Assembly (NCBI RefSeq): GCF_920984675.1
Contig: NZ_CAKLBV010000022.1
Coordinates: 1 to 64,000 of the forward strand
DNA length: 64,000 bases
Source of the DNA: Methylobacterium sp. Leaf118
Lineage (GTDB): Bacteria; Pseudomonadota; Alphaproteobacteria; Rhizobiales; Beijerinckiaceae
Direction: 5' to 3'
Shown here in pieces: positions 28,873-37,447 of this stretch (position 1 is the stretch's first letter; every line of letters begins with the position of its first letter). The notes below the pieces were generated by a model, which saw only the letters and a program-made list of their open reading frames with translations, was not told the DNA's origin and made no database searches. Made by a program: the position numbers and the translations under genes.

Positions 28873-28953
28873 CTCTGATCTCCTCGAAATCTCGGGTCGG
28901 TCCGTCGTCCCGGGTGCCGCGCGGCGCCGGCGGGACGCGCGGGTCGCGGGCCG

Positions 28954-29433
28954 CTAGCGGTCGAAGGCGGCCGGGGTCTTGGTGGTGGTCTCGATCCGCT
29001 CCAGGCAGGATTCGCGGCTCGCCTCGGCGTTGCCCTCGCAGGCCAGCACGTCGTTGAGCAGGATCCGGCCGATCTTGGGACAGCTGAGCCCGGCGAAGTC
29101 GAACAGCCGCACGACCGTCTTCTTCTCCTGCACGGGACCGAGTTCGACGGCGAGGCGCTTCTGCGCGACGCCCTCGGTGTCGAAGGCGAAGAGATCGACC
29201 TTGAGGGATTTGAGCGCCGGCCCGCGGCCGTTATCGACGAGCATGTAGGTGCGGCAGGCCTCGCCAGCCGGTTCGAGGCGGTTCAATTCGATTCTGAGCG
29301 GCGCGCCGGTCGCGCCCGTCTTCGGGCTCTCCTGCGCCGGAGCGGCCGAGGCCGCCGCCACGAGAAGGAGCGCGGCTCCCGTCCCCCGTCCGATCCCGCT
29401 TCCGCCTCGCATCATTCCTCCGGCTCTGCGCAT
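28954..29433 (-). CDS. Secreted conserved-type protein upstream of exbB
   Basis: The product (159 residues from ATG 29433) has a signal peptide ending near APAQ, and a mature domain with cysteines in [33 protein letters not shown] and ESCLER. Its beta-rich pattern ([41 protein letters not shown]) suggests a small immunoglobulin-like or sandwich domain. I do not know its function; position before exbB in the same direction suggests a TonB-system link. Starts at 29457, 29433, 29415 or 29412 are possible; GGAGGA lies just before the last two. Confidence 0.7.
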   Translation of the reverse strand: MRRAGGMMRGGSGIGRGTGAALLLVAAASAAPAQESPKTGATGAPLRIELNRLEPAGEACRTYMLVDNGRGPALKSLKVDLFAFDTEGVAQKRLAVELGPVQEKKTVVRLFDFAGLSCPKIGRILLNDVLACEGNAEASRESCLERIETTTKTPAAFDR

Positions 29434-29851
29434 CACGACATTCCCGTCCTCCGGCACCGAGCGTCCTCGGTCCGAACTTCACTGCCGAGCCGTCGGCGGA
29501 ACCGTTCCGCGCGGCAATCCCGAGATGTCCGGATACGGCAAAGGCCAGGCTCGGCGCCCCGGTCAGAGCACCGCCCGTTTCGAGGCGTGCCTATCCGAGG
29601 AAGGGGGGCGCGATCAAGGTGAACGATGAATTTCAGAGCAATTCCAAACTGTTAATTCGCCCGAGCGTGGCCGGGCCAATCTTCCTGATGATCCCGGATA
29701 ATCTTGCCGATTCATCCCATCCCCCTCACGTTACGCTGCCGGCCGGTCGCGTACCGGAGCGTGGCGCCCGCGCCTTCCGCCGTTTGGCGCCCGATGCGCC
29801 TCGCGCGCTCTTGATCGCACCGCGCGCGGTTTTAGCGGTGGCGGGCGCACT

Positions 29852-29880
29852 CTTGATCGCCCGGACCCCTCTTTCCATAT
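29852..29880 (+). promoter_or_regulatory. Candidate RpoH (sigma-32) promoter of hsp20
   Basis: CTTGATC and TTCCATAT are separated by 14 bases, close to the sigma-32 pattern CTTGAAA-N13-15-CCCCATNT. It lies about 100 bp before the hsp20 start, where a heat-shock promoter would be expected. Confidence 0.55.
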
Positions 29881-29940
29881 CCCGGGGCAAGGGTGCTGCC
29901 GCGAGGCGGGCCCGACACCGTGGAGTGCCGCCGGGGATAT

Positions 29941-29966
29941 CCTCCCTACCAGGGCTCCGCTGGAGG
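29941..29966 (+). promoter_or_regulatory. Hairpin covering the hsp20 ribosome site (possible RNA thermometer)
   Basis: CCTCC at 29941 can pair with GGAGG at 29962, or CCAG with CTGG plus CCT with AGG, so the ribosome site is enclosed in a stem. ROSE-type thermometers occur before small heat-shock genes in Rhizobiales. The GGAGG is about 15 bases from the ATG, which is long, so this is tentative. Confidence 0.35.
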
Positions 29967-29981
29967 TTCGAGTTCACGACG

Positions 29982-30413
29982 ATGACGCGGCCATCCCCGT
30001 TCGGGCACCCGTTTCTGCTCGGCTTCGACGAGATCGAGCAGGCGCTCGATCGTGTGGCGAAGGCCGGAAGCGACGGCTACCCTCCCTACAATATCGAGCG
30101 GATCGTCCGCAGCGAACGCGAGCCCGACCGGCTCCGCATCACGCTGGCGGTGGCTGGCTTCACGCAGGATCAACTCGACGTGTCGCTCGAGGAGAACCAG
30201 CTCGTCGTGCGCGGCCGGCAGGTCGACGACAAGTCCCGCCAGTTCCTGCACCGCGGCATCGCGGCACGCCAGTTCCAGCGGGCCTTCCTGCTCGCCGACG
30301 GCATGGAGGTGCTCGGCGCCGATCTGTCGAACGGGCTCCTCTCGATCGATCTCGTCCGTCCGGAGCCGGAGCGGACCGTGCGCAAGATCGCGATCTCCGC
30401 CAAGGACGACTGA
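29982..30413 (+). CDS. Small heat shock protein Hsp20 (IbpA-like)
   Basis: The 143-residue chaperone has the alpha-crystallin domain from about residue 35 to 125: YPPYNIERIVRSEREPDRLR, LAVAGFTQDQLDVSLEENQL and the final DLSNGLLSIDLVRPEPE. It should hold unfolding proteins under heat. The N-terminal FGHPFLLGFDEIEQALDRV segment is typical of rhizobial class A proteins, with IAISAKDD at the end. A heat-shock promoter and a possible leader hairpin stand upstream. It is followed by the DUF1150 gene, a conserved pairing. Confidence 0.95.
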   Translation: MTRPSPFGHPFLLGFDEIEQALDRVAKAGSDGYPPYNIERIVRSEREPDRLRITLAVAGFTQDQLDVSLEENQLVVRGRQVDDKSRQFLHRGIAARQFQRAFLLADGMEVLGADLSNGLLSIDLVRPEPERTVRKIAISAKDD

Positions 30414-30549
30414 CGAAACGAACGATGGAAGACCTTGAGGGGAACGGACGCGCGGCGACGCACCGCGGACCTTCCCACCCAAGCCGGGTTTGTCGCCGCC
30501 TCCTGCGGGACCATATCCGGTTCACGCTCTGCCTCGAAGGAGGGCATTC

Positions 30550-30834
30550 ATGACCGACCTGATCACCACGGGACCGACCATCGACACGACCGCCACCCCC
30601 GCCATCGACCCGGCGGAGTTCGCGGCGCTCGGCGAGGGCCATATCGCCTATGTCCGGCCGATCCGCTCCGACGAGGTGCGCACTCTGTTCCCGCAGGCGC
30701 CCGAGATGAGCCCGGGCCTCGACCTGTTCGCACTGCTCTCCGCCTCGGGCGCGCCGATCATGCTCACCGACTCGCGGGAGGTGGCGGTGGCGAATGCGAT
30801 GGCCCATCACCTCTACCCGGTGAGCCTGCACTGA
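30550..30834 (+). CDS. DUF1150 family protein
   Basis: A 94-residue alphaproteobacterial protein of the DUF1150 family, recognised by FAALGEGHIAYVRPIRSDEV and the C-terminal SGAPIMLTDSREVAVANAMA. It is commonly downstream of Hsp20, as here (136 bp), so heat-induced co-expression is likely. Its biochemical role is unknown. The ATG follows a clear GAAGGAGG ribosome site. Confidence 0.9.
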   Translation: MTDLITTGPTIDTTATPAIDPAEFAALGEGHIAYVRPIRSDEVRTLFPQAPEMSPGLDLFALLSASGAPIMLTDSREVAVANAMAHHLYPVSLH

Positions 30835-30842
30835 GCCCTCGG

Positions 30843-30871
30843 CCGACCATCGCCCTGTGCGCGATGGTCGG
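30843..30871 (+). terminator. Terminator hairpin after DUF1150
   Basis: CCGACCATCGC and GCGATGGTCGG form a perfect 11-bp stem around a 7-nt loop, nine bases after the DUF1150 stop. The T-run is absent but stem and position fit a terminator. Confidence 0.65.
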
Positions 30872-30934
30872 TCCGCACGACGACGCGGCCTCGTGCCCGA
30901 AATTCCTCGCTCCTCGAACCGTGGCGTGGCGCGT

Positions 30935-31720
30935 TCAGGCCATCGCCGCGACCGTCCGGACCAGGAGGTCGATATCCTGGGGCCGGGAGAGACGGTGATC
31001 GCCGTCGGCGATGAGGGTGAGGCGGGTGCCCTCCGCCGGCAGCCGCTCCAGAATGCGCAGGGCGTGGGCATGGGGTACGTCCGGGTCGCGCATCCCCTGG
31101 AGGATGTGGACCGGGCCACCCGGCGCCAGCGCCTCTCCGAGCAGGAGGTGGCGCCGGCCGTCCTCGATCAGCGCCATGCGGATCGGATCGGGCTCCGGCG
31201 CGTAGTCCGTCGGCCGGTACCAGACGCCCTCACGCGCCAGGGTCTCCCGGATCTCGGGCGGGAAGGACTCCCACATCAGCGTTTCGGTGAAGTCGAGGGC
31301 GGGCGCGATCAGCACCATGCCGCCGATCCCCGCGCCCCGGCGCGCCCGGGCCCGGGCGACGAGGCAGGCGATCCAACCGCCCATGGACGAGCCGACCAGG
31401 ATCGGTGCCGGGCCCGCATGGGCGTCGATGACCGCCTCGGCATCGGCGAGCCAGTCGGAGATCGTGCCGTCCTCGAAGCGCCCCTCGGACTCGCCGTGTC
31501 CGGAATAATCGAACCGCACCATGCGCCGGCCGGCGCGGGCGGCCCAGTCGTCGAGGCTCGCGGCCTTCGTCGCCCGCATGTCCGAGCGGAAGCCGCCGAG
31601 CCAGACCACCGACGGGCCCGCCCCCGCCCGCACCCGCACGGCGATCCGGCGGGCCTCGGGGCCGGACCCGACGGAGAGGAAATCCGGGACCATCGCGTCG
31701 GGGAAATCGGGCATCGCCAT
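30935..31720 (-). CDS. Alpha/beta hydrolase (ABHD10-like serine hydrolase)
   Basis: This 261-residue hydrolase shows the nucleophile elbow GSSMGGW near residue 102, an N-terminal oxyanion segment (VVWLGGFRSDMRATK) and FDYSGHGESEGRFEDGT typical of the ABHD10/palmitoyl-thioesterase-like group. The acid is probably in ILQGMRDPDVPHAHA and the histidine in IADGDHRLSRPQD. The substrate is unknown; thioesterase or esterase activity is inferred. Starts at ATG 31720 or 31714 or GTG 31723 are possible. Confidence 0.85.
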   Translation of the reverse strand: MAMPDFPDAMVPDFLSVGSGPEARRIAVRVRAGAGPSVVWLGGFRSDMRATKAASLDDWAARAGRRMVRFDYSGHGESEGRFEDGTISDWLADAEAVIDAHAGPAPILVGSSMGGWIACLVARARARRGAGIGGMVLIAPALDFTETLMWESFPPEIRETLAREGVWYRPTDYAPEPDPIRMALIEDGRRHLLLGEALAPGGPVHILQGMRDPDVPHAHALRILERLPAEGTRLTLIADGDHRLSRPQDIDLLVRTVAAMA

Positions 31721-31851
31721 CACGTCCGCGTGGGTTCTCTCGATTCGACGGGCCTCGACGACGCACCGTTTACCGAACCGTAAAGCGCTGGGGACGATCC
31801 TTAGGCCATGAACGTTTCTCGAGCGACCCTTCCGCCGCCACGGGGCCGGCG

Positions 31852-33090
31852 ATGAACGGGCTCGGCCTTTCCGGCGGCCCGGTCCGCGCCGGCGAACCCT
31901 CGCCGCTGGCCGGCGTCACGGTTCTCCAGATCATCCCGGCCCTGGAGGCGGGCGGAGCCGAGCGGACCACCGTCGACATCGCCGCGGCGCTGGCGGAGGT
32001 CGGCGCGCGCCCTCTCGTCGCGACGGAGGGCGGGCGCCTCGTCGGCGAGCTGCAGGCCAAGGGCGGGATCTGGGTGCCGTTCCCAGCCAACACCAAGAAC
32101 CCGCTGGCCATGGCGCGCAATGTCGGCCGCCTCGCCCGCCTGTGCCGGCGCGAGGGCGTGCAGATCCTGCACGCCCGCTCCCGCGCCCCGGCCTGGGTCG
32201 CCCTCGGCGCCGCCCGGCGCCTCGGGATCCCGTTCGTGACGACCTATCACGGCAGCTATTCCGGCCGGACCGGCGTGAAGCTCCTGTACAATTCCGTGAT
32301 GGCCCGCGGCGACGCCGTGATCGCCAATTCCCACTACACCGCCGACCTGATCCACCGGATGCATCCCGAGCAGGCCGGGGACCGCGTGGTCGTGATCCAT
32401 CGCGGCACCGACCTCGCGACCTTCACCCCCGTGGCCGTCGCCCCGGCCCGGGTCGAGGCCCTGCGCCGGGCCTGGGCGGTCGCGCCCCACGAGCGGGTCG
32501 TGCTGCTGGCCGCCCGGCTCACCGCCTGGAAGGGCCAGCGTGTGCTGATCGAGGCCGCCGCGCTCCTGCGCCAGCAGGGATTTCGCGACCTCGCCGTGGT
32601 GCTCGCGGGCGACGCCCAGGGGCGCACCGCCTACGAGCGGGAGCTCGATGCCCTGATCGAGGCGCGGGGCCTGACGGGCATCGTGCGCCGGGTCGGCCAT
32701 TGCACCGACATGGCCGCGGCCTTCCGGGCCGCCTCGGTCGTCACGGTGCCCTCGGTCGAGCCCGAGGCGTTCGGGCGCTCGGCGGTCGAGGCGCAGGCGC
32801 TCGGCATCCCCGTGGTCGTGTCCGATCTCGGCGCCGTGCCCGAGACGGTTTTGGCCCCGCCCGATGTCGATCCCGCCCAGCGCACCGGCTGGCGGGTGCC
32901 GGCCGGCGACGCCGCCGCCCTCTCGGACGCCCTCGGCGAGGCCCTCACCCTCGGGGCGAGCGCCCGCGACGGCCTCGCCCGCCGGGCGCAGAGCCATGTG
33001 GCGGCGCATTTCTCGCTCGACCGGATGATCGCGGGCACGCTTGCGGTCTATACGGGGCTGCTCGAACGGGGTGCGCAGTCACGTCCGTGA
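31852..33090 (+). CDS. Glycosyltransferase family 4
   Basis: A 412-residue GT-B enzyme. The N-terminal half begins VTVLQIIPALEAGGAERTTV, typical of GT4 enzymes of lipopolysaccharide or capsule assembly; the donor half has the LLAARLTAWKGQRVLIEAA segment and the E-x7-E block in PSVEPEAFGRSAVEAQALG. It should transfer a sugar to a lipid-linked glycan in the cytoplasm. An ABC polysaccharide permease gene lies 1.2 kb downstream on the same strand, but infC intervenes. Acceptor and sugar unknown. Confidence 0.9.
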   Translation: MNGLGLSGGPVRAGEPSPLAGVTVLQIIPALEAGGAERTTVDIAAALAEVGARPLVATEGGRLVGELQAKGGIWVPFPANTKNPLAMARNVGRLARLCRREGVQILHARSRAPAWVALGAARRLGIPFVTTYHGSYSGRTGVKLLYNSVMARGDAVIANSHYTADLIHRMHPEQAGDRVVVIHRGTDLATFTPVAVAPARVEALRRAWAVAPHERVVLLAARLTAWKGQRVLIEAAALLRQQGFRDLAVVLAGDAQGRTAYERELDALIEARGLTGIVRRVGHCTDMAAAFRAASVVTVPSVEPEAFGRSAVEAQALGIPVVVSDLGAVPETVLAPPDVDPAQRTGWRVPAGDAAALSDALGEALTLGASARDGLARRAQSHVAAHFSLDRMIAGTLAVYTGLLERGAQSRP

Positions 33091-33237
33091 ACCGAAAGCG
33101 ATCCCGCGAGTTGACTCGACAAGAAGATTTGCCAAGTTAGTGCTGTCCGGCCGAGCCGGATCGATCGGTGGCCGGAGCTCGCCAGACGCGGGCTCCTTCA
33201 GGCTGCCGTTTCGTCGTTGATACAGGAGAACTGAGCC

Positions 33238-33780
33238 ATTCGCAGACCAATGAGAGCCATGCCGGCCCCGCAGAAGGACGGGCCGCGCGCCAACCGGGAC
33301 ATCCGCGGTGTCCGCGACGTCCAGCTGATCGACCAAGACGGCCAGAACAGGGGCGTCGTGCCCTTCTTCGACGCGCTCGCCATGGCCGAAGAGGTCGGGC
33401 TCGACCTCGTCGAGATCGCGCCGAACTCGGTGCCTCCCGTCTGCAAGTTCCTCGATTACGGGCGCTTTCGCTTCAACGAGCAGAAGAAGCAGAACGAGGC
33501 CCGGAAGCGGCAGAAGACGGTCGAGGTCAAGGAGATTAAGCTCCGTCCCGGCATCGACAAGCACGATTACGACGTGAAAATGAAGGCCGTGCAACGCTTC
33601 TTCGAGGAAGGCGACAAGGTGAAGGTCACCCTGCGCTTCCGCGGTCGCGAGATGGCCCACCAGGATCTCGGCCTCAAGCTTCTCGAGCGCGTAAAGAGCG
33701 AGACGCAGGAGATCGCCAAGGTCGAGAGCGAGCCGATGCTCGAAGGCCGCCAGATGATCATGATCCTGGCGCCTCGCTGA
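33238..33780 (+). CDS. infC: Translation initiation factor IF-3 (probable ATT start)
   Basis: IF-3 binds the 30S subunit and checks start codon-anticodon pairing. The protein has the N-domain ([42 protein letters not shown]) and C-domain ([35 protein letters not shown]). The first ATG in frame is at 33250, but ATT at 33238 is preferred: GGAG at 33225-33228 is nine bases upstream of it, and IF-3 genes are known to use AUU for self-control. This gives 180 residues starting [12 protein letters not shown]. The usual rpmI-rplT genes do not follow. Confidence 0.95.
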   Translation: MRRPMRAMPAPQKDGPRANRDIRGVRDVQLIDQDGQNRGVVPFFDALAMAEEVGLDLVEIAPNSVPPVCKFLDYGRFRFNEQKKQNEARKRQKTVEVKEIKLRPGIDKHDYDVKMKAVQRFFEEGDKVKVTLRFRGREMAHQDLGLKLLERVKSETQEIAKVESEPMLEGRQMIMILAPR

Positions 33781-33979
33781 CCGTCCTGCGGTCCCGCGCA
33801 GTTGGATGCTGCACGCAGATGCACTGCTCCCGCGACAGGGAACGGTGCGTTTTCGTGTGGCCCACCCCCATGAGGCCGGGCCCCGTCGCGGGCCGGCCGG
33901 CGCCCGCGCCTTAAATCGGCCAAGCTCGCGCTTCATCCGAAGTCCCGCATCCGCCACGAGCGGCACGCGGAGATCGGAC

Positions 33980-34168
33980 ATGACGGCCCTTCGCACCAGC
34001 CTGTCCGCCGCGCACCGAGGCTTGCGCTTCGGCCGCGGGGCCCTTCGGACCCTGTCGCTCCTCCTCGTCTCGGTGATTGGGCTCGGCGCCCTCGGCGCCT
34101 CCGTCGAATCGCCGCTCGAGGACGACCCCGACCGCAACGGGCACGTCGTGTTTCGCCACTTCGTCTGA
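33980..34168 (+). CDS. Small membrane or secreted protein, unknown
   Basis: A 62-residue product starting MTALRTSLSAAHRGLRFGRG with one hydrophobic segment (ALRTLSLLLVSVIGLGALGA) and a short acidic tail ending GHVVFRHFV. The ATG follows GGAGA at about eight bases. It could be a signal peptide plus short mature peptide or a single-span membrane protein. No family recognised. Confidence 0.5.
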   Translation: MTALRTSLSAAHRGLRFGRGALRTLSLLLVSVIGLGALGASVESPLEDDPDRNGHVVFRHFV

Positions 34169-34271
34169 TCCCGCCGCCCGGCGACGGCATGGCCGCGACG
34201 TTCGATTTGGCCGCGCATCTCGATTTGGTCGTGATTGCGGTCGATGACGCCCGCCTCCGGCTCTCTCCTCG

Positions 34272-35096
34272 ATGGGATCCTCCATGACCACCGGCGCCGC
34301 GCCCGCGCAGGCCACCCAGAGCCAGGCCACCCAGAGCTACGTGGACGTCTATGTGCGCGTGATCCACGCGCTCATGCTGCGCGACATGCGCAGCCGCTTC
34401 ATGGGCTCCTACTGGGGCTACCTGATCCAGGTGCTCTGGCCGGTCGTGCACGTCCTCGCGATCGTCGCGATCATGACCTACCGGAACCTGCCCTCACCGA
34501 TGGGCGATTCGACGATGCTGTTCATCGCGACCGGCGTGTTCCCGCTGCTCGCGTTCAAGTACATCTCACGTGAGATGATGAAGGGCCACGCGGTCCACAA
34601 GACGCTGACCTACTTCCCCCAAGTCAAAGGCTTCGACACGATCGTAGCCCGCGGCCTCGTCGAAATCGTCGGAAGCTTCCTGGGTCTCGGCGTCGTCTTC
34701 GTCTTCCTGCTCGCCTGCGGCGTCGATCCCGTACCGGTCGATATCGGCATGGCCATCACCGGATACATCGCAGCGATGGCCCTCGGCATCGCGTTCGGAA
34801 TTGCCAACGTCAGCATCGCGGCCATCTTTCCGGCCTGGCAGATCATCTACATTCTGTTTGCCATCCTCCTCTACATGGCAAGCGGGGTCTTGTTCATGGC
34901 CTGCTACCTCCCCGAGGAAGCCTACGAGGCCCTGCGCTGGAACCCCCTCGTCCACATCATCGAATGGGTTCGCCTCGGCTACGAGCCGAACCTTCCGATC
35001 GAGATCAATTACTTCTACGTCCTCAACTGGATCTTCGGCAGCCTGTTCTTCGGCCTGCTGATGGAGCGCACCGTCGTTCGCAAGCAGCACCATTGA
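34272..35096 (+). CDS. ABC-2 type polysaccharide transporter permease (KpsM/Wzm-like)
   Basis: The 274-residue protein has six membrane helices and the ABC-2 permease signature (LMLRDMRSRFMGSYWGYLIQ at the start, WNPLVHIIEWVR near the end) of capsule or O-antigen exporters. It would move a lipid-linked or phosphatidyl-linked polysaccharide over the inner membrane. No ATPase gene (KpsT/Wzt) is next to it, which is unusual for this family. Start may be ATG 34272 or 34284. A GT4 gene lies upstream in the same direction across infC. Confidence 0.88.
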   Translation: MGSSMTTGAAPAQATQSQATQSYVDVYVRVIHALMLRDMRSRFMGSYWGYLIQVLWPVVHVLAIVAIMTYRNLPSPMGDSTMLFIATGVFPLLAFKYISREMMKGHAVHKTLTYFPQVKGFDTIVARGLVEIVGSFLGLGVVFVFLLACGVDPVPVDIGMAITGYIAAMALGIAFGIANVSIAAIFPAWQIIYILFAILLYMASGVLFMACYLPEEAYEALRWNPLVHIIEWVRLGYEPNLPIEINYFYVLNWIFGSLFFGLLMERTVVRKQHH

Positions 35097-35300
35097 TTCG
35101 ACGCTCCGGCGCGCACCACCCCGGAGCGTCCGCCCCGGCCAACACCGCGGATCGTGGCAGGGCAGGAGGCAGCCCTGGGGCCCGCCTTCGCGCGCGACGC
35201 CGGCCGACTCGGAGGAGGGGATGCGGGCCTCAAGCCTCACCGTCCCGGACGAAACGCCCGCCACGCCGTCGTGGGCGGCGACGACCGCCTGCTACGGACT

Positions 35301-35400
35301 CCGCTTGATCAAAGCGGAAGCCCGGATCAGGCAAGCTCGCGCGGCGTTTGAGCGAAGCCCAAATCCGCCATCCCGAAGGGATCAACCGGATTTGGTATGA
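35301..35400 (+). repeat. Dispersed ~100-bp repeat, copy 2
   Basis: Matches 7778-7876 in reverse complement nearly base for base, including the CCGCTTGATCAAAGCGG palindrome and the AAATCCGCCATCCCGAAGGG...CCGGATTT hairpin. Like copy 1 it sits in a convergent gene space, here between the ABC permease and the PilZ gene, near the latter's stop. Confidence 0.8.
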
Positions 35401-35423
35401 TGCGCGGAGGTTGCGAGGAGCCC

Positions 35424-35714
35424 TTACTCGGCGCGCGCCACGTACTCGACACCGCATTCCCGTCCGTCCTGCCAAACGACGCGGCACGCCGCGTCGATGC
35501 CGAGTTCGGGGCAATGGAGACGACAGGCCTCGAACCGCCGGTCGGGCTCGGAGAATTCCAGCAGAGCGCCGTGCTCGCTATGGTTCCAGATCAGGCACTC
35601 CATCTCGGCCTGCGCACCGGCGGGCCGACAGGTTCCGATCTTGAACCCGTTGAGACGGGCCATACGCCTGTGATCGTCCGACAAAGCGCACCCCCGAACG
35701 CACCGCAGCGGCAT
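35424..35714 (-). CDS. PilZ-domain protein
   Basis: The 96-residue protein has the c-di-GMP binding RxxxR motif (HRRMARLNG, residues about 16-22) and a beta-barrel pattern ending CRVVWQDGRECGVEY, the usual PilZ finish. The central part is cysteine-rich for this family (CRPAG, MECLIWNHSEHGALLEF, FEACRLHCPEL). ATG 35714 (MPLRCVRGCALSDDH) keeps the whole RxxxR region; ATG 35663 would cut it. No clear ribosome site is seen for either. The second half of the usual (D/N)xSxxG motif appears as NHSEHGALLEF. Confidence 0.75.
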   Translation of the reverse strand: MPLRCVRGCALSDDHRRMARLNGFKIGTCRPAGAQAEMECLIWNHSEHGALLEFSEPDRRFEACRLHCPELGIDAACRVVWQDGRECGVEYVARAE

Positions 35715-35864
35715 AAACCGCACGGTGCCGCTGTCGGAGCAACCAAAATTTTCGTGCTGGGGATGGGGTGCAACCTGGGCTTCGAAGACGCGCCACCGCG
35801 CGCATCGATTCCTGATGCAGCCCCCCATCGGACGCTGCCGGTTCCGTCGTGTGTCTAAGAGAGT

Positions 35865-35940
35865 TGGCTCCCCGAGCAGGACTCGAACCTGCGACAAAGC
35901 GATTAACAGTCGCTTGCTCTACCAACTGAGCTATCGGGGA
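35865..35940 (-). tRNA. tRNA-Asn (anticodon GTT)
   Basis: Reading the minus strand, a 7-bp acceptor stem TCCCCGA/TCGGGGA is seen with D arm TAGCTCAGTTGGTAGAGC, anticodon loop CTGTTAA, T arm GCAGGTTCGAGTCCTGC and an encoded 3' CCA (with discriminator G). All cloverleaf arms are intact. Confidence 0.97.
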
Positions 35941-36164
35941 TCACCGGGCCACCTCGGCGGCGCTGGCGGGTCATTAGCCTTCGTCGGTTGCCGGCGCAAG
36001 GGTTCGGCGGCCGGTTTTTTCGCGAAAGGTGCGCCCTGGCCGGCCTGTGACGCTTCGGTGACGATCCCGCCGAGAAGGCCGTTGCCCTGGGGGCGGCGCC
36101 TCTGCTAGAGACGCCTCGCTCCCGGCCGGCCGCCCCGCCGGAGCTTCGCGCCGGACGCGAACGA

Positions 36165-36238
36165 GGCCTCGTGGCGGAGTGGTTACGCAGAGGACTGCAA
36201 ATCCTTGCACCCCGGTTCGATTCCGGGCGAGGCCTCCA
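36165..36238 (+). tRNA. tRNA-Cys (anticodon GCA)
   Basis: The acceptor stem GGCCTCG pairs with CGAGGCC; D arm GTGGCGGAGTGGTTACGC, anticodon loop CTGCAAA, T arm CCCGGTTCGATTCCGGG, discriminator T and encoded CCA are all visible. Confidence 0.97.
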
Positions 36239-36510
36239 ACATTCAACCGGGCATCCCCGGCCCGCGGGCTGGGCGGGTTGCCCGGCGGGCACGCCCCTCA
36301 TCGATCAGACCGGGCCCGCGGCGTGGCGTTCTCTCCGCGCTACGCGGACAGTGGCCCCTGGCATCATCGGACACCACAAGCGGCGTTACCGGGACGGGCC
36401 CGCCCGAGCCACCCGAAGCCTTGCAATTCGAAGGCCGATCCACGACAACCCGTCCCGCCCGGACCGGAGCTCCGTGAGGTCCGGCCCGGCGGCGAGGGAT
36501 AGGCGGTTCC

Positions 36511-37161
36511 ATGCTCGATTATGCGCAGGCGCGACGCCTCATGGTCGATTGTCAGCTCCGGACCTTCGACGTCAACGACAACGCCGTGCTCGACGCCTTC
36601 GACACGGTGCCGCGCGAGCGCTTCGTGCCCGCCGGCCGCGAGGATTTCGCCTATATCGACCAGCCGCTGACCTTGGCGGCGGGCGAGGACGGTCCGCGGG
36701 TGATGGCCGCGCCGATGCTCCTGGCGCGCATGATCCAGGCCCTGAAGATCCGCCCCGGAAGCCGCGTCCTCGACGTCGCGACGGGCTACGGATACGGCGC
36801 CGCCGTCCTCCGGCGCCTCGGCGCCGAGGTCGTGGCGCTCGATTCGTCGGCCGAGTTGGCCGCCGCCGCCCGGGAGCGCCTCGCCGACACGGTCGAGGTG
36901 GTGCAGGGCGGCCTGACCGAGACCGTCGCGGGCGGCCCCTTCGATGCCATCCTCGTCGAAGGGCGGGTCGAGACCCGGCCGCAGGCCCTGCTCGACCAGC
37001 TGCGCGACGAGGGCCGCCTCGTCTGCGTCCTCGGCCCGGATCGCGGCGCCAAGGCGATGCTGTTCGTCCGGGCGGGCGACGCGTTCGGCGCGCGCCCGCT
37101 GTTCGACGCGGCCCTCCCGGCCCTCAAGGCCTTCGCGACCGAGCCCGGCTTCACGTTCTGA
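36511..37161 (+). CDS. Protein-L-isoaspartate O-methyltransferase family protein
   Basis: The 216-residue protein belongs to the PIMT family, which methylates damaged isoaspartyl residues with SAM. Family blocks are MVDCQLRTFDVND, VPRERFVPAG, and the SAM motif VLDVATGYGYGAAVL near residue 90. The usual GTGSGY is replaced by ATGYGY and the active-site region reads QPLTLAAGEDGPRVMAAP; activity is likely but not certain. It precedes the tolC gene, a conserved order in Rhizobiales, 286 bp away. Confidence 0.88.
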   Translation: MLDYAQARRLMVDCQLRTFDVNDNAVLDAFDTVPRERFVPAGREDFAYIDQPLTLAAGEDGPRVMAAPMLLARMIQALKIRPGSRVLDVATGYGYGAAVLRRLGAEVVALDSSAELAAAARERLADTVEVVQGGLTETVAGGPFDAILVEGRVETRPQALLDQLRDEGRLVCVLGPDRGAKAMLFVRAGDAFGARPLFDAALPALKAFATEPGFTF

Positions 37162-37447
37162 CGCGCGGCCCCTCGGTGCCCAGGTGTCGCTTTTTTGAGG
37201 CACCCCCGGGCAAACCGACATCACGCCGCGGACGGACCTGTCGTCGCCCGTTCGAGCTCGGCTATGCTGACCCCCGAGGCGGGCAAGCCGTCCCTGCGCC
37301 CCGGCGCAGGAGCGGCCATGCCGTCGAAGCCCGGCGAGTCCGGCCATCCTGATCGTCCCGTATGAGGGCGGCCGAGGGTGTCCGGGTTCGATGCGGGCCG
37401 GCGGCACGGCAGGACGGCACATCGAGAAACCGCAAGGGCTGAACGAC

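Larger units (their letters stand above)
29434..29981. other. Divergent 548-bp control region before hsp20
   Basis: No gene is supported although a frame continuous with hsp20 is open from 29619; it is Ala/Arg-rich and lacks a family match. The region contains a heat-shock type promoter (29852-29880) and a leader hairpin (29941-29966) for hsp20, and upstream an AT-richer part (29625-29705) that may hold other promoters. Confidence 0.5.

Noticed and set aside
37180..37205. Possible terminator after the isoaspartyl methyltransferase gene
   Set aside because: GGTGCC/GGCACC arms enclose a 19-nt loop with the T-run inside the loop, not after the stem.
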